Source: Hypholoma sublateritium FD-334 SS-4 (Eukaryota; Basidiomycota; Agaricomycetes; Agaricales; Strophariaceae). Taken from it: 64,000 bases of DNA. The notes beneath the pieces were generated by a model. That model ran no database searches. It was given only the letters and a program-made list of their open reading frames with translations, and was not told where the DNA came from. Location: contig KN817636.1 in the NCBI GenBank assembly GCA_000827495.1, positions 4,163-68,162 of the forward strand, given 5' to 3'. The position numbers were made by a program, and so were the translations under genes. This document shows positions 25,196 through 36,434 of this stretch, piece by piece (within the stretch, counting starts at the first letter, position 1; each line of letters starts with the position of its first letter).

Positions 25196-25761
25196 AGATG
25201 CATAGGACGGCTGACTTCATCCATGAGACGATTCAGATGGTTTGTGCAGCGTTTTATGGGCATTCTGAGGGTGTTAATCGATGGCGACGGATGGAATCTG
25301 GATGGAAAGAAACGGGACGGATTGCGTCATCGATAGACTCTCCCGGCCCGAAAGACATCGTCACCTGATCTATAACCCGGATTATTTGGCCTTGATTTGG
25401 TCAGTCGTCCGTCAATGCATTCAAGTGAATTGTCGTTGTTTGAGGACTTCGCAAGGACTGCGCGTCAGAATTTTATTGTGGGACCTCACGTATATGAGCC
25501 TTAAATTTTCACTTCATCTTTAGGTTGTACTATCTCACCTTATTTATGTTGTATCCGCCCACTTTTCCCTTTCATATGTATTTGGACGCATACATTTACA
25601 GCATATCTCCACTCAGAAGCCCCCTCCGCGAACGCATGCGCAATCCTAGTGTTTCCAAGGTGCTTCTGTGTTCTGATTCAAATTAAGGGTTCGCTTTCTA
25701 GCTCTATATAGAACTACATAGATAAATAGTGTCACAGTAAAGGTTCTTCAATTTGTAGAGC

Positions 25762-26322
25762 GACATGGAGAGTGGGCCATCGAACACAACATGGCCGCTC
25801 TCCAATGGTCAGTGGTTTTCCTTGTGATCTGCAGTTTATCATTTACATTTATGTAAATGGGGCAGTTGACCTGGATCATTCCTGGGGGAGCAGCCCAACA
25901 GTCCCGTCGCCACTCACTTTTCTGACAGAGCCGAGATTCCCTTACACGGGGAATGGTGAATACAGCCAGGCTGTTGTAGCCCAAGAATACTGCGCTGATT
26001 CAGGTACGTGAAATCATGTTATACGATAAATGTGAGGGTAAAAGATAAGAGTGCAATGCTTGCAATATTTGCGCTGCTGGTAGACTTTCCGCATGTGAAT
26101 GACGACCGGCAAATCACGACAAGCAGCAATCCCTTTGATTACGAGGGGATTGAAACACAAAACAACAAATCTGGACTACCCACTAGTCCTGGTCAGTCCA
26201 GCACTAGCGGTAATGGGATAGGGAATAACATCTCACACACATTGCTAGTCCAAAGGTAATCATTTGTGACAATCTCCTCATGCACAAAGGGAAAGCTGAT
26301 CGACTAATAGGGACGCGGCCGC
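25762..26322 (+). pseudogene. Truncated relic of an array paralog (B-like)
   Basis: Matches copy B from the end of exon 2 (PWPLSN-like) through exon 3 (DLDHSWGSSPTVPSP, VVAQEYCADS) and exon 5 to the start of exon 6. Exon 4 is missing: the sequence jumps from the exon 3 donor directly to the intron 4 region. There is no start exon, and similarity stops abruptly at about 26322 in a GC-rich unrelated stretch. A dead fragment, probably left by unequal exchange. Confidence 0.75.
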
Positions 26323-26585
26323 TATTCCATATACGCGACCTCTGGTTCGGCAACGCCCAAGGTTCATTAGACCCCAGACCACCCAAGGACAGCCGCCCGA
26401 AGTTCAGGCCCTGCGTTGGCACCTCTGCGTCCGGATGGCTCGGGCGAGCAAGCGTGGCGGTGGCACTGTGCGGCGCGCTGGGTCTGCATATCGAGGCATC
26501 ACGAGCAAGAACATTGTAGCTGGACATGGGGCATGCGAAATGCGGAGCGAGAGCGCTTATATTACGAAGGGACGATAAACGCGAG

Positions 26586-27601
26586 TTAAATGTTTTTGGA
26601 TACACTGACACGCACAATGTAGAGCGCGACCCAAGCCACTGCGTGCGGGTGAGCGAATGGATGAGCTGGCACGCGCGATTGTGAGCACACTACTCGACAT
26701 TTTGCCTCGAACTGTAGCACGGGCGTTAGTGTGCGCAACGTAAAAATGAGGACATGGATCGTGATGATCACACTCACGAAAGTGGTGCTCGTGAGCAGTC
26801 CGGTCACTAGAGATGATGCGCCAGCAATAATTGCCGCCGATAGGCACACGGAAACATGCGCACGACGCGGTTGAGCATCGCCGTTGCCCTTAATGACACA
26901 TCTATCAATCAAAAAATGGAACAGAAAAGTTGTGAGAAAAGACACATACGAGCGCGGTTCTACATGAAAGACATACGCGCCAGGTAGAAGATTATACATG
27001 CTGCGATGAAAATATATGTGGCGGCTCCAGCTGATAAGCTAGTTCAGTTCGCTCACGAAGACGTCATTTCGGAAGGCAGACGCGCAGGAGAGCGTGACAA
27101 CACACGCGAAGTTTCAGGAAGCGGAGCCGAAGCATGCCAGGTGAAGAGGCGCCGGATACGTTGGGAAAATAAAGCCTGAGGGAAATTGCTGTGAAACGAG
27201 AAAGGCGGAAAAGGAAAAACGAGGACGCACCTCGACGAGAAAGGTAATGATATTCTCGATCGCGAGGTCAGCGGAGAGCGGGATCGAGTTTGCTTCAGCA
27301 TGTCCCATATGTTACTTGAGAAGGTATTCAGTATGCTGTATGGCTACGAGTTAGTCGCAGGAAATACAACTAATCAAGAAGCGTCGTACATGAGTGACAA
27401 CACCTGCTACCAGAAACATACGTGAATCAGATATCCCAGAAACTTGTTGGAAATATTACTAGAACGAGGCACTAGAGTCTTGGAGCGCAGCGCGTGCGCC
27501 GTGTAGTACGTGTACCCTTGGGTGAACAATATACCCTGCAGAGGCATGCAGCTATTTCGAAGGTGCCGAATTTTTAGGTTGTCTCCATGTCGGGCAATGG
27601 T
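26586..27601 (-). pseudogene. Degraded DUF6534 membrane protein gene
   Basis: Pieces of the DUF6534 pattern can be read on the minus strand in the expected order. A first-helix region FGTFEIAACL runs into GILFTQGYTYYTAHALRSKTLV only after a one-base frame change near 27540. Next come GHAEANSIPLSADLAIENIITFLVE (split here as two parts around residue 20) before a good GTGCGT donor, a following exon with a YRI-like motif, and hydrophobic CLSAAIIAGASSLVTGLLTS then TTFVSVIITIHVLIF. DUF6534 proteins are multi-pass membrane proteins of unknown function, widespread in Agaricomycetes. The frame break in the first helix and the lack of a clear C-terminus suggest a pseudogene. It lies inside the paralog array, between the B relic and copy C. 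Confidence 0.5.
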
Positions 27602-28120
27602 CAAGCGGCGGTTCAAGGGCGTACAGGAAAAAGTGATACGATGCCTTTCGAACGGGCGTGAAAAGAAGATAAGAAGATGAGGAGCGACATGGAGTTCGGA
27701 GGAGGTATACATACAACCCGCGAGGCAATCATCCGAAGGACAGGTATGGTGTGGTCTGCCGAGCAGAATACTTGTAGGAGGACCAATGGCTGTAGTCAGA
27801 CGTCGTCGTCAGTTGGTAATGCAACACGCGATTCGGGTGGCCGGCTTCTGCGTATATTTCTTAGTGCCTCGGACGCAGGGCGCGGCTCCTCTTAGGCAGA
27901 CTGCGTCGACGAGAGGTAGATTAAGAGGCCGCTCCCAGGTGGAATGAATCCTTTTTGTGTCAATGTCGACTTCACTCAGGTCACAGTGGCTGGATGAGGT
28001 ACAGGCGATGCTGAGGAACGAGTGTCAGGACGATGATGGCGGTGACGCCGTTTGCCAGCAGCAACCTCTGAATCGGCGGCTAATGCCGGCTGAGTATGAA
28101 ATAAATGCCATTTGACACAT

Positions 28121-28165
28121 GCCGTAAAATGACCGTAAGAACGCCACTGTTATTATAAGCGCTCG
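28121..28165 (+). promoter_or_regulatory. Array upstream box, copy C
   Basis: GCCGTAA, CCGTAAG, ACGCCAC and TTATAAGCGCTCG in the same order and spacing as in the other copies, about 665 bases before the first candidate start of copy C. The TATA-like site here is weaker (GATAAAAG at 28708). Confidence 0.6.
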
Positions 28166-28785
28166 TTGTAACCTCACACGCGCGCACGAGTAAAGTAGAT
28201 ATATCAAATGGCAAGTTCGTTTTATGCAAGGATCGATTGACAAGAAAAAAACAAGGCGGTGCGCAGGTCGTGCACATGTTTGATAACGTCACTGGAGGTT
28301 TGTTACCTGCGGAGTCCCTGGCCACTGGCCTGCGAGGACAGTGTTTGAGTGGCGACAGTCCGGTGATGGGAGCTGGCCGACAAACCAGGTAATGGGGCCG
28401 ATAGCATGGAAGGCCTCTGATAGATAAATTACGTGAGCCGGGGCCAGGAAGAAAAACAATAGAACCTCCAGCGTGACATGGGCCAGAACCACGGGTGCGA
28501 AAAGCACAAATCAAAGCAACGCTTCTCGTTGCTTTGTGGCCTATTTATGTGAACAATGGCCTCCCTTTGACGTGGGCAGGCACATTTCACAGGAAATCTG
28601 CCCTCGTATATTGGGCGGGGGTGTCATTAGTGTTCCCGGCGGGGATAGCAAGTCCTCATCCCATTCTCGTCTCCGACGCTTAGATCTAAGGAACGCCGCA
28701 CAGGTGCGATAAAAGGCCGTCCACGGTTAGTAGCACAGAAAATATTTTGACTTTATTCCCCCACCATACGCCTCACACCGTGACA

Positions 28786-30406
28786 ATGTCTCGCTCTTAC
28801 TACACGACTCAACAGTCTGAGTATAGCTCCAATAACGCCGAATGGACGCCTAACGAACTCTGGTTCTTTCAAGCCCTCAAGGCTATTTCCACAGCATCAG
28901 AGGTGGGACCAGGATCTCTTTGATTTCCTTCAGTACCACACCTCACACACATAATGTCCCAGGCTGATTACACGACTCAACAGTCTGCATATAGCTCTTC
29001 GGATGACTCTGCATCGGTGCTCCCAAGCTTCAATGCAACACGGCACACACAGAATCTTTGTACGTTGATGCTTTAGCATGTCTAACAAACAGACACTGAC
29101 CGTCATTACAGTGCCGGACTTCGCACCCGGTTCATCAACACTGTTGAATGCGCTGGGCCCGTCAGAGCCAACGCCGACGTTTACAGCGATTGAAGGGATT
29201 AAAGCGTATCCTATTCCACCACCCACCAGAAACGACCTCTATCCAGCAGGTCCATCAATTCAGAATAGCGGTTGGGGACTACCCGCCTGTAAGTTCTTCT
29301 TTTTTGTTTGTTCGATGCGCGAACGTGCTCACAGATACCGCAGTCACACTTTCCCGGGACAACAGCCCGGTATCGGAGTCGTCAGCTGGCCTTTTGACAC
29401 CGCCCAGCGGTCCACCCAACAGATGGCCGTCAGTGGCCCAAGAATCTTTGGGGTATTCAAGTGCGTACCATGTTATAGCCCTTCCAATGTCGCTGATCTG
29501 GTTGCCACAGCGCCCCTTCTGACCAATTATTTCCCCGAAGATCTGCCTCCAGAGCAAAATGGAAGGGATATGAGTGAGTTTCCGACATATGATTGTGGTG
29601 CATACACTAATCATACTACATTTAGCACACGCGACCTGGAATGTCTCCGGACACTCCTCGGTCAGCCAAAGTGTCCTCAATGACGAGGAGATTGTAGTGA
29701 ACAACATTGTATTTGGACTGCCCACTAGCACTGGTCAACCATACACCGGCGAGATTAGCGCGGGGGACTATGCCCCGTACGCGCTGCAGGCCCAAAGGTA
29801 ACGTGTTCACCAATCTCCTCATGACCGAAAGGAAGTTGGCTGATGGTGGGGATAGCAGCAACGGCAGCGACGACACCTCAGGGGGATCCAGGAGAGGGAA
29901 GAGAAAAGCTGATGACTCACCATGGGCGGATGACTGCGATGCACTGTCGTACAAACGAGGTACGCTTGTTGTCGGAATTTCAGACCCATCATCTAATTTC
30001 CGTTCCAGCGTGCGTTCCAGTTTCCGGGGAACACTCGGTGATGGGTGATCATCAAGCCTCTTCATCGAGCAAATCCCAGATACTATCGCACCAGGACGAA
30101 TCCTTGACGGACTTTACCCCGCTGGTGGTCCTCAACATGGCCTCAGCGCCTGAGAACCATCACGCACCAGCGCTGGGGAAGAATGGTAGCCGTGTGGCCA
30201 AGAAAGCGACCAAGGAGTACAAATTTTACACGCACGTCGGCAGCGTGAACAGCAAAGGCGATGCGAGCACTCGAAAACGGCGCATCCAGGATCAAGGTTT
30301 CTTCCCAGATACAATCGGTGCGCCCGCCGAGCCTGTTTCGTTGCGCTGGCCGACCGTGGCCTTCGTCGTCCGAGAGCCGAGGCGCAGTGGGAAACGCGGT
30401 ATATGA
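28786..30406 (+). CDS. Array paralog C, divergent, fewer 3' introns
   Basis: Divergent member. Two nearly repeated starts exist: MSRSYYTTQQSEYSSN at 28786 and MSQADYTTQQSAYSSS at 28954. They can be joined by a 60-base intron (donor after SE, acceptor CCCAG) or 28954 alone may be used. Later exons: LPDFAPGSSTLL through GPSIQNSGWGLPA, TAVTLSRDNSPVSESSAG followed by LLTPPSG, a small TPLLTNYFPEDLPPEQ exon, WNVSGHSSVSQSVLNDEE with FGLPTSTGQ, then basic SRRGKRKADDSPW. From about 30016 to the TGA at 30404-30406 the frame is open with no intron, whereas A, B, D and E have four introns in the matching part. HVGSVNSKGDASTRKRR stands where the others have FEVTGSTDSGGDAKM. Predicted nuclear and disordered; function unknown. 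Confidence 0.65.
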
Positions 30407-30507
30407 GGAGGGTGGGGGGTTCAATCGATTGCGATGGATGGATGGAGGGAAACGAGGCGCACGTCGTGCGTCGATTAAAATCTTCCATCCCCAAATACCG
30501 CATCACC

Positions 30508-30521
30508 TGATCGCCGGATCA
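30508..30521 (+). terminator. 3' hairpin, copy C
   Basis: TGATC-GCCG-GATCA about 100 bases after the stop. The stem is identical to copy A and the loop differs, which is consistent with selection on structure. Confidence 0.45.
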
Positions 30522-30609
30522 TTCGCGCCCGCTTTCCGGATTCATATTCATCCGTCGACGGCGGATGCCTTCAAACTGGACAATCGACTGCGCTGGGTGG
30601 TCTACTAAT

Positions 30610-31200
30610 TTATTTTTTCTGCGCACTTCTTCTTCGGTATAACTCTATGGGTGCCATATTTCTTAGTAGTTCATTTCGCTTATTTGGCGTGTATTTTTGT
30701 TTCTTAATTCAGCTCTTGTACTTATTCGAATTATCATATCTGTAGTTATAGCCGCGTGTTGTACCAATACAGAGGAAATCTTCCGACTCTGATATACGTT
30801 ATAGATATTATTTTTTGTGTGATATAAATGTAGCAGTGCTGCGGCGTGACATCATTTTTGGCTGCGACATGCTACCCGTCGTGTGAGAAATTAGTATGCG
30901 AAAGTAGTTCAGCATTCCAGGCTGGGAATTCCGCTGAAACAAAAGAGCCGTATCAAGAGATGGTGGATGAGTGTATGCGTTACGAAGCACGAACACCCAT
31001 CGTATACTTTCAACAGTGACGCTAAATATAATAATGACGCAAAATACTTCCAGTCATCTTCTTCGTCTATGTCCACGGATATTCCATGATATGTGGGGAC
31101 GTAGCGCTATATTTCTCAAATTGAACGTCATGCATGCATACGGCGCCCCTGCGCGGTGGCGCGTTGACTCGTGCGCCTTTGTCTGATGTATTGAAAGCAT
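30610..31200. other. AT-rich spacer between copies C and D
   Basis: About 600 bases with no gene. It ends where the shared upstream flank of copy D begins (the stretch from 31205 matches that before copy B from about 22390). Confidence 0.5.
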
Positions 31201-31367
31201 CATCGGCACAGATCAGATGCGGATGAGGGGAGTGCGTGGCCATTCATCAGACGGAGGTACGATTGGGTTGATCGAACGAGAGAGGGGCAGCATGGAAGAT
31301 GTAGGCGCATGCTTAATCACATTCAGCGTGGCAACGTGAACGCGTAATATAGAAAATGCTCTGTCGT

Positions 31368-31411
31368 GCCGTTACTTGACCGTAAGGATGGCACATCCAA
31401 ATAAGCGCTCG
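31368..31411 (+). promoter_or_regulatory. Array upstream box, copy D
   Basis: GCCGTTA, CCGTAAGG and the core AAATAAGCGCTCG, about 500 bases before the copy D ATG. A TATAAAC box follows at 31852-31858, 64 bases before that ATG, and a CAGCTATAACGACCCAG motif near 31611 is shared with A, B and E. Confidence 0.6.
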
Positions 31412-31915
31412 TCTTCTTCATGCGTGCGCGTAAGTGTAGCCATACTGCAAATGCGCGGCAGCGACACCGCGAAGTACGAGCTTGACGCCCTATCCCAGGT
31501 CATCCTTATAGTCATAAGAACGTGAATGCCGGCGTCGGAGTCACTGGCCAGGAGCGCAGGGTGTTTACAGGTGTTTAGGTGGATAAAGTACGCGATGAGA
31601 GTTGTCCCCATTCAGCTATAACGACCCAGCGCACGGGGAGAAAAAGCTTCTAGGCCAAATCCAAGATCGAAGCTCGCGCAAGCGCTTCATTGTTTATTTA
31701 TATGTATAAACTTGATTGTCCCGGCCTTGAGGTGGACAAGGACATTTCCCGGGAAACCATTCGCATGTCGCATCAGAAATTAGGCGGGGAGCTCCTTCAC
31801 ATTCCTTCACATCTTCGACAAAGAGATCTAAGGAACCACCCGTGGGCGTGGTATAAACCTGTCCTCGGTTGGAACGCCAATTTTTTTTGAACAGCAACTC
31901 CACACCTTCCTCCAA

Positions 31916-33832
31916 ATGAACCCCAACATGGACTACACAGGTATACCGTACGGTTTTTTTACAGAGGAGTTCACAGCGTACAAGCAACAAATCGCGCCTG
32001 AGTACCACCAAGCTTGCGTCCGCTCGTGCCCACGAACGGTCGACTACAACTCGGACAGTGCATTGTTGCCCAGCCCTCCCTTTCCCTGGGACGAAGGACT
32101 GCAACACGCAGGCGTTCATACCTCCCCCGGCCCATCAATACAATGGCCACTCCCCGCCTGTCAGTACCAATTTCTTCTTCGTAACTGGAGTTGCTCGCTG
32201 ACATTACCTTCATATGCCTATACTGCAGTCGGGCATGCCGTTGGCAGTCTAGAATCCGAGCCTGCAATTGGCCTCTTGACGCCGCCTAATGCCCAGTATA
32301 CGGGCTTCAATGCACCGCCCAGCCCGCGAGCGCCATGTATAGCGGGGTGGGTACCTCCACTGGTGGCAGAATCCACTTATTCTGCTGGGCCATCAAATGG
32401 GCCATGGCCGCTCCCCAATTGTGAGTTCTTGCCATTTTCTCTCCAACCACAGTTGCTGACTTGTGTTTAGGCATCTCAGTTGAGAAATCGTGGGGCAGCA
32501 GCCCAACATTCCCGTCATCACTTGGTGGTTCAGCACCACCAAGTATCCCTTACACAGCCTACGACGGATACAGCCGCCCTTTCGTGGCCCAATCAGTGTA
32601 CAGCGAGGATTCCCGTAGGTCCGACGATGTTATACCTTTTTCACGCTGATTATACTTTCACTGCAGTCTTCGCAGTCAATAACCAGTTTCTATACCCTTC
32701 GCCAGTATCAAATGAAGGGGGTAACTGTGAGTCCTTCTTCGACCTTTCAGGGCGATTCTTGATTGGGCTAGATTTAGATTTATCAAGCGTGAATGTCAAT
32801 AGACAAATCACAAGCAGCAGCGATCTCAGCGAGGAGGGGATCATCAAAAAAAAATTAATATCTGGACTGCCCACCGGGCCTGGTCAATCCAGCACCAGCG
32901 GTGATGGCGCGAGGAATGATATCCCACACACACTGCGTATCCAAAGGTAATCATTTTTGACAATCTCCTCATGCGCGAAGCGAAAGCTGACTGGTTGATT
33001 AGGGATGCCACAAATGGAGAGGGCGGCCCATCTCTCGGAAAAGGAAAGGGAAAGGGAAAACGAAAGAGAATGGCCGAGGACTCACTGGAGAATGTTCCAG
33101 ACGAAAAGCAGTATCCAAAACGAGGTATGCTGGATCCCCGAAAGTTCTGGCCAACTGCTTAACTAGTCCCAGCACGGCGTCACGACCAACAGGAACCTGA
33201 GCGTATAATGGGAGATCAGCCCCCGCAAATGACGCGCCAAGTTGTGGAACACGAAAGTGAGTAATTGTTACCGTCGCCGTTCGACACCGTCTGACATCGC
33301 TTCAGAACTTATGAAGCAAAGAGGGCCGCGAAGAAGGACGGCGCCAACACAACCGAACGCACTCCCATTTTTTGAGGTAACCGGGAGTACGGATAGCGGG
33401 GGGGATGCCAAGATGAAGAAGAACAAGTGTCTGGAAATGTCAGAGCCCCTGGCACATACACCAGGTGTGTGCAGCGCACATATTCTGCTGCGTGCGCTAA
33501 TCATATCGAAGTGGTGCCGCCTGTGTCAACGCATTCCTATCAGCAGACAATTCATGGGACCAAGGAGATCACACTCAACGGCATTTACATCGGAGTGGGT
33601 TGTGTGCCGCTGAACCGGAAGGAGAGGGCGGCGCTGGGTGAGCACCTTTCAAGTCCTTGTATTCTTTGTCCACTAACTGTGAGCGCAGAACGGAAAGCAG
33701 GTATACGGAAGGCCGTCAGGAAGCGCACTAAACGGAACAAGAAACAAGATCAGGGTGAGCACCGTCAGCTGAATAGGCCGAAACAAGCTGACCTTGGTGT
33801 ATTATGAACTAGCTCCTCGTCCATCTAACTGA
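31916..33832 (+). CDS. Array paralog D, reference copy, 463 residues, 11 exons
   Basis: Exons: 31916-32159, 32229-32420, 32471-32614, 32667-32726, 32778-32946, 33003-33124, 33167-33256, 33306-33464, 33512-33637, 33689-33754, 33813-33832. They sum to 464 codons with no internal stop. Nine of ten introns (42-69 bases) are phase 1; intron 5 is phase 2. Exons 1 and 2 end in the same kind of motif (GPSIQWPLPA, GPSNGPWPLPN). Exon 2 contains GLLTPP. Exon 6 has a GKGKGKGKRKRM nuclear-localisation-like run, exon 8 FFEVTGSTDSGGDAKM, exon 9 EITLNGIYIGVGCVPLNRKE, and exon 10 basic KAVRKRTKRNKK. Overall it is Pro/Ser/Gly-rich and probably disordered, with no signal peptide or membrane segment. I know no family it belongs to. 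The exact frame through eleven exons is strong evidence of a working gene. Confidence 0.8.
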
Positions 33833-33992
33833 CGATATAGGAGATGCTTTTTGCACTCCGAGGGATGATATCGAACAGTTTCAGCCGCGTTTTATACGGA
33901 TCGTGAGGACGTCAATCGATGGCGATGGATGGATGGAAGGAGACGGGACAACGTGATTCGTGAGCGATGCTCAAAATAAGTAGTCCATCACC

Positions 33993-34006
33993 TGATCACC
34001 GGATCG
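33993..34006 (+). terminator. 3' hairpin, copy D
   Basis: TGATC-ACCG-GATCG, about 160 bases after the stop. The terminal pair is a U-G wobble, and the rest of the stem is as in A, C and E. Confidence 0.4.
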
Positions 34007-34029
34007 TTCATCGGTACGTGGCCCGTCGT

Positions 34030-35848
34030 TCGTGCTGTAGCCAATGCCCTTGTTAATGTCATCGTCGTCTGTCATTAATTCATTCCTCGTGTCCAACACA
34101 ATCACAGCGCCCCGGGGAGTGCGTCTCGCCATCGTCGCTGACCGCCGACTGCGTCGCACGCCATCGCACGGCCGCTGGCACCATCTGCATAGCACGGCGT
34201 CCACGTGCGACAGAGGCGCGAAGGGTATCCATTGCGCGAACGTGAACACACGCAGCTGATTACAACGGCGCACGGGCAGAGTCGCCGTCTGCGGACACGC
34301 GAAGTGGGCGCGCCGCTCGCCGCAATGTCGGTCAGTCTCCTGTCCGTTCTAGGCGCCGAGGCACGTACTGAGACGCTCACAGCGCTGATCTATGCTCTTC
34401 CGTCAACGCCGATGACGTCAACACCCAGAAACATGACAGCGAGCAAAGGGGCTGTGGCACATGCGCCCGGATGAGCGTACCCTCCATCTCCATGCTACGC
34501 ATGCAGCCGCCATCGTGGCTACGCCGCGCAGGCTGCTAACAGGCGACGTCGACACGGAGCCGCGCATGTCCAATGCAGATGTGAGTATGTAATCTGCGGC
34601 GCCGTGTGCTTACACGCGACAGGCTCGTCGTGGGTGCGAGCGCCGCAGAGCGGACTCAAATCACGAGAGGAACAACGAGAGCACACGCACCTGAAGGGTG
34701 GAGGAATGGGTGCCTCGCTGCCGGGAACACTGGGGCGGACGACGCCTGTGTGCATGGCGAGCGCATCGACAGATCCGTAGACTTCAGAGAAATTGTCCAA
34801 CTAGCTATGTACGAGGTTCGGTAGGGTTATAATTGAAACTACGAGATCACGATTCTGTACACCACGGTAGAGGCACAGATGCGCCTGGCTAAATGAAATA
34901 TCACTGCATAGGCTCGGTGGTGTCAACCGAAGGAAAAGTAATTGGAGCTAATCAAAGATGGGTTAATGCGTCTCACGGAGGGAGCGAATGAAGTGAAGAG
35001 GAAGGGGGTCGGCTGATATGTGTTATAAATACTACAGTCAGCTGTACGAGACTTTGGATATATACTCTACATTCAGCTAATTCGCAGGAGGAATAATGGA
35101 TTTTGGGAAAATGCAAGGGCCCGCGCACGCGCAGCGCACGGCAGTGATGACCCGCGCTCAATCTCTGCCCAAGCAGCGGGCGTGAGTTGCTACCGTTAGG
35201 TCTGTCAGTAGCTCTTAGCCGAGTACCTGGGAACACGATATCAAATAAAGGGAAGCGCGTCGAGTAATGCGCCCGAACAGCGCGTGAATCACTTAATATC
35301 TCATCTGCACCCAAAGGTTATTCACAGGCTGTAAACCGCCGCCTTCAAACTGTTTCAAACTGGACAGTAAACTGTGTCGGTGGCTAGATAACTTAGTGTG
35401 TTTGTGTATACTGCTTCTTGTGTGCTCTCTTATCAGTCCAGTAATTTTTTTGAAGCCTGTTTCACTTTTTTGCTTCTCAGTATGCTCCAATATACCTTAA
35501 TTTTTTCCTTGTATCAAATACGTGTGTTGTTACAATGCAAAGAGAATCTTCATACGCTACTACTTATTCAAGCGGATATTTTATCTGAGGTGGGCACAGC
35601 GGTGCTACTATGCGACATCATTCTTACCGTGACGCGCTACCCGTTGTGGGGGGATGCGAACGTAGTTCAACATTTCGGGATAGGCGTCTTTCTGGAATAG
35701 GGGTTTGATTGTCAAAAAGGCTGAATCTATGGGGCCTATGTATACACTATGAAGTGCTAACAGAATTCTCCATAGTTTCGACTCAGTACATCCATTACCG
35801 AAAAAATGATCGCGAGGTATAGAAGTAGCAACGCATATGCCAGGCCGT
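34030..35848. other. Spacer between copies D and E
   Basis: About 1.8 kb. The left 800 bases are moderately GC-rich, the rest AT-rich. Frames here (for example 34102-34380 minus and 34205-34474 plus) overlap on opposite strands and show no family motif or splice pattern. No gene is supported. Confidence 0.5.
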
Positions 35849-35892
35849 GCCGTAAGTCGGTCGTAAGGGCGCCACTGCTAAATAAGCGCTCG
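35849..35892 (+). promoter_or_regulatory. Array upstream box, copy E
   Basis: GCCGTAAG, TCGTAAGG, GCGCCAC and the core AAATAAGCGCTCG, about 540 bases before the copy E ATG. TATAAAC follows at 36372-36378, 63 bases before that ATG. Confidence 0.6.
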
Positions 35893-36434
35893 TATTGATT
35901 GTGCGTACGTATATGGCCGCACAGCAGATGTGCGGCGTCGAAAAGGAGAGAAGTGGACACACCGCTTAGATCGAAGAGCAGCAGTCACATAGCGCAGACC
36001 TGAGGCGCTTTTCTCAGTGCTCACCAAAACGTGTATACCTACGTCGGAGACGTTGGCTAGCCCTGTGAGCGCAGTGTGTCTGGGTGGATAAAGTAAGCGA
36101 TGGGAGCTGTCCCCATCCAGCTATAATGACCCAGCGCACGGGGGAAAAAAGACTTCCCCGGCCCACCGACATCTGGACCTAATCCAAGATCGAAGATCGC
36201 GCAAACGCTTCGTTGTTTATTTATATGTATAAACAATGTCCCGGCCTTCTGGTGGACAAGGACTTTCCCAGGAAACCTATGCGCATGTCGCGTCAGAAAT
36301 TAGGCGGGGAGCTCCTTCACATTCCTTCACATCTTCGACAAAGAGATCTAAGGAACCACCCGTGGGCGTGGTATAAACCTGTCCTCGGTTGGAACGCCAA
36401 TTTTTTTTGCACAGCAACTCCACACCTTTTTTAA

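Noticed and set aside
32480..32950. An unspliced frame through exons 3 to 5 of copy D
   Set aside because: Readable only because the 51-base intron 4 lacks a stop in one frame. The spliced model is supported by copies A, B and E, where the same intron breaks the frame.
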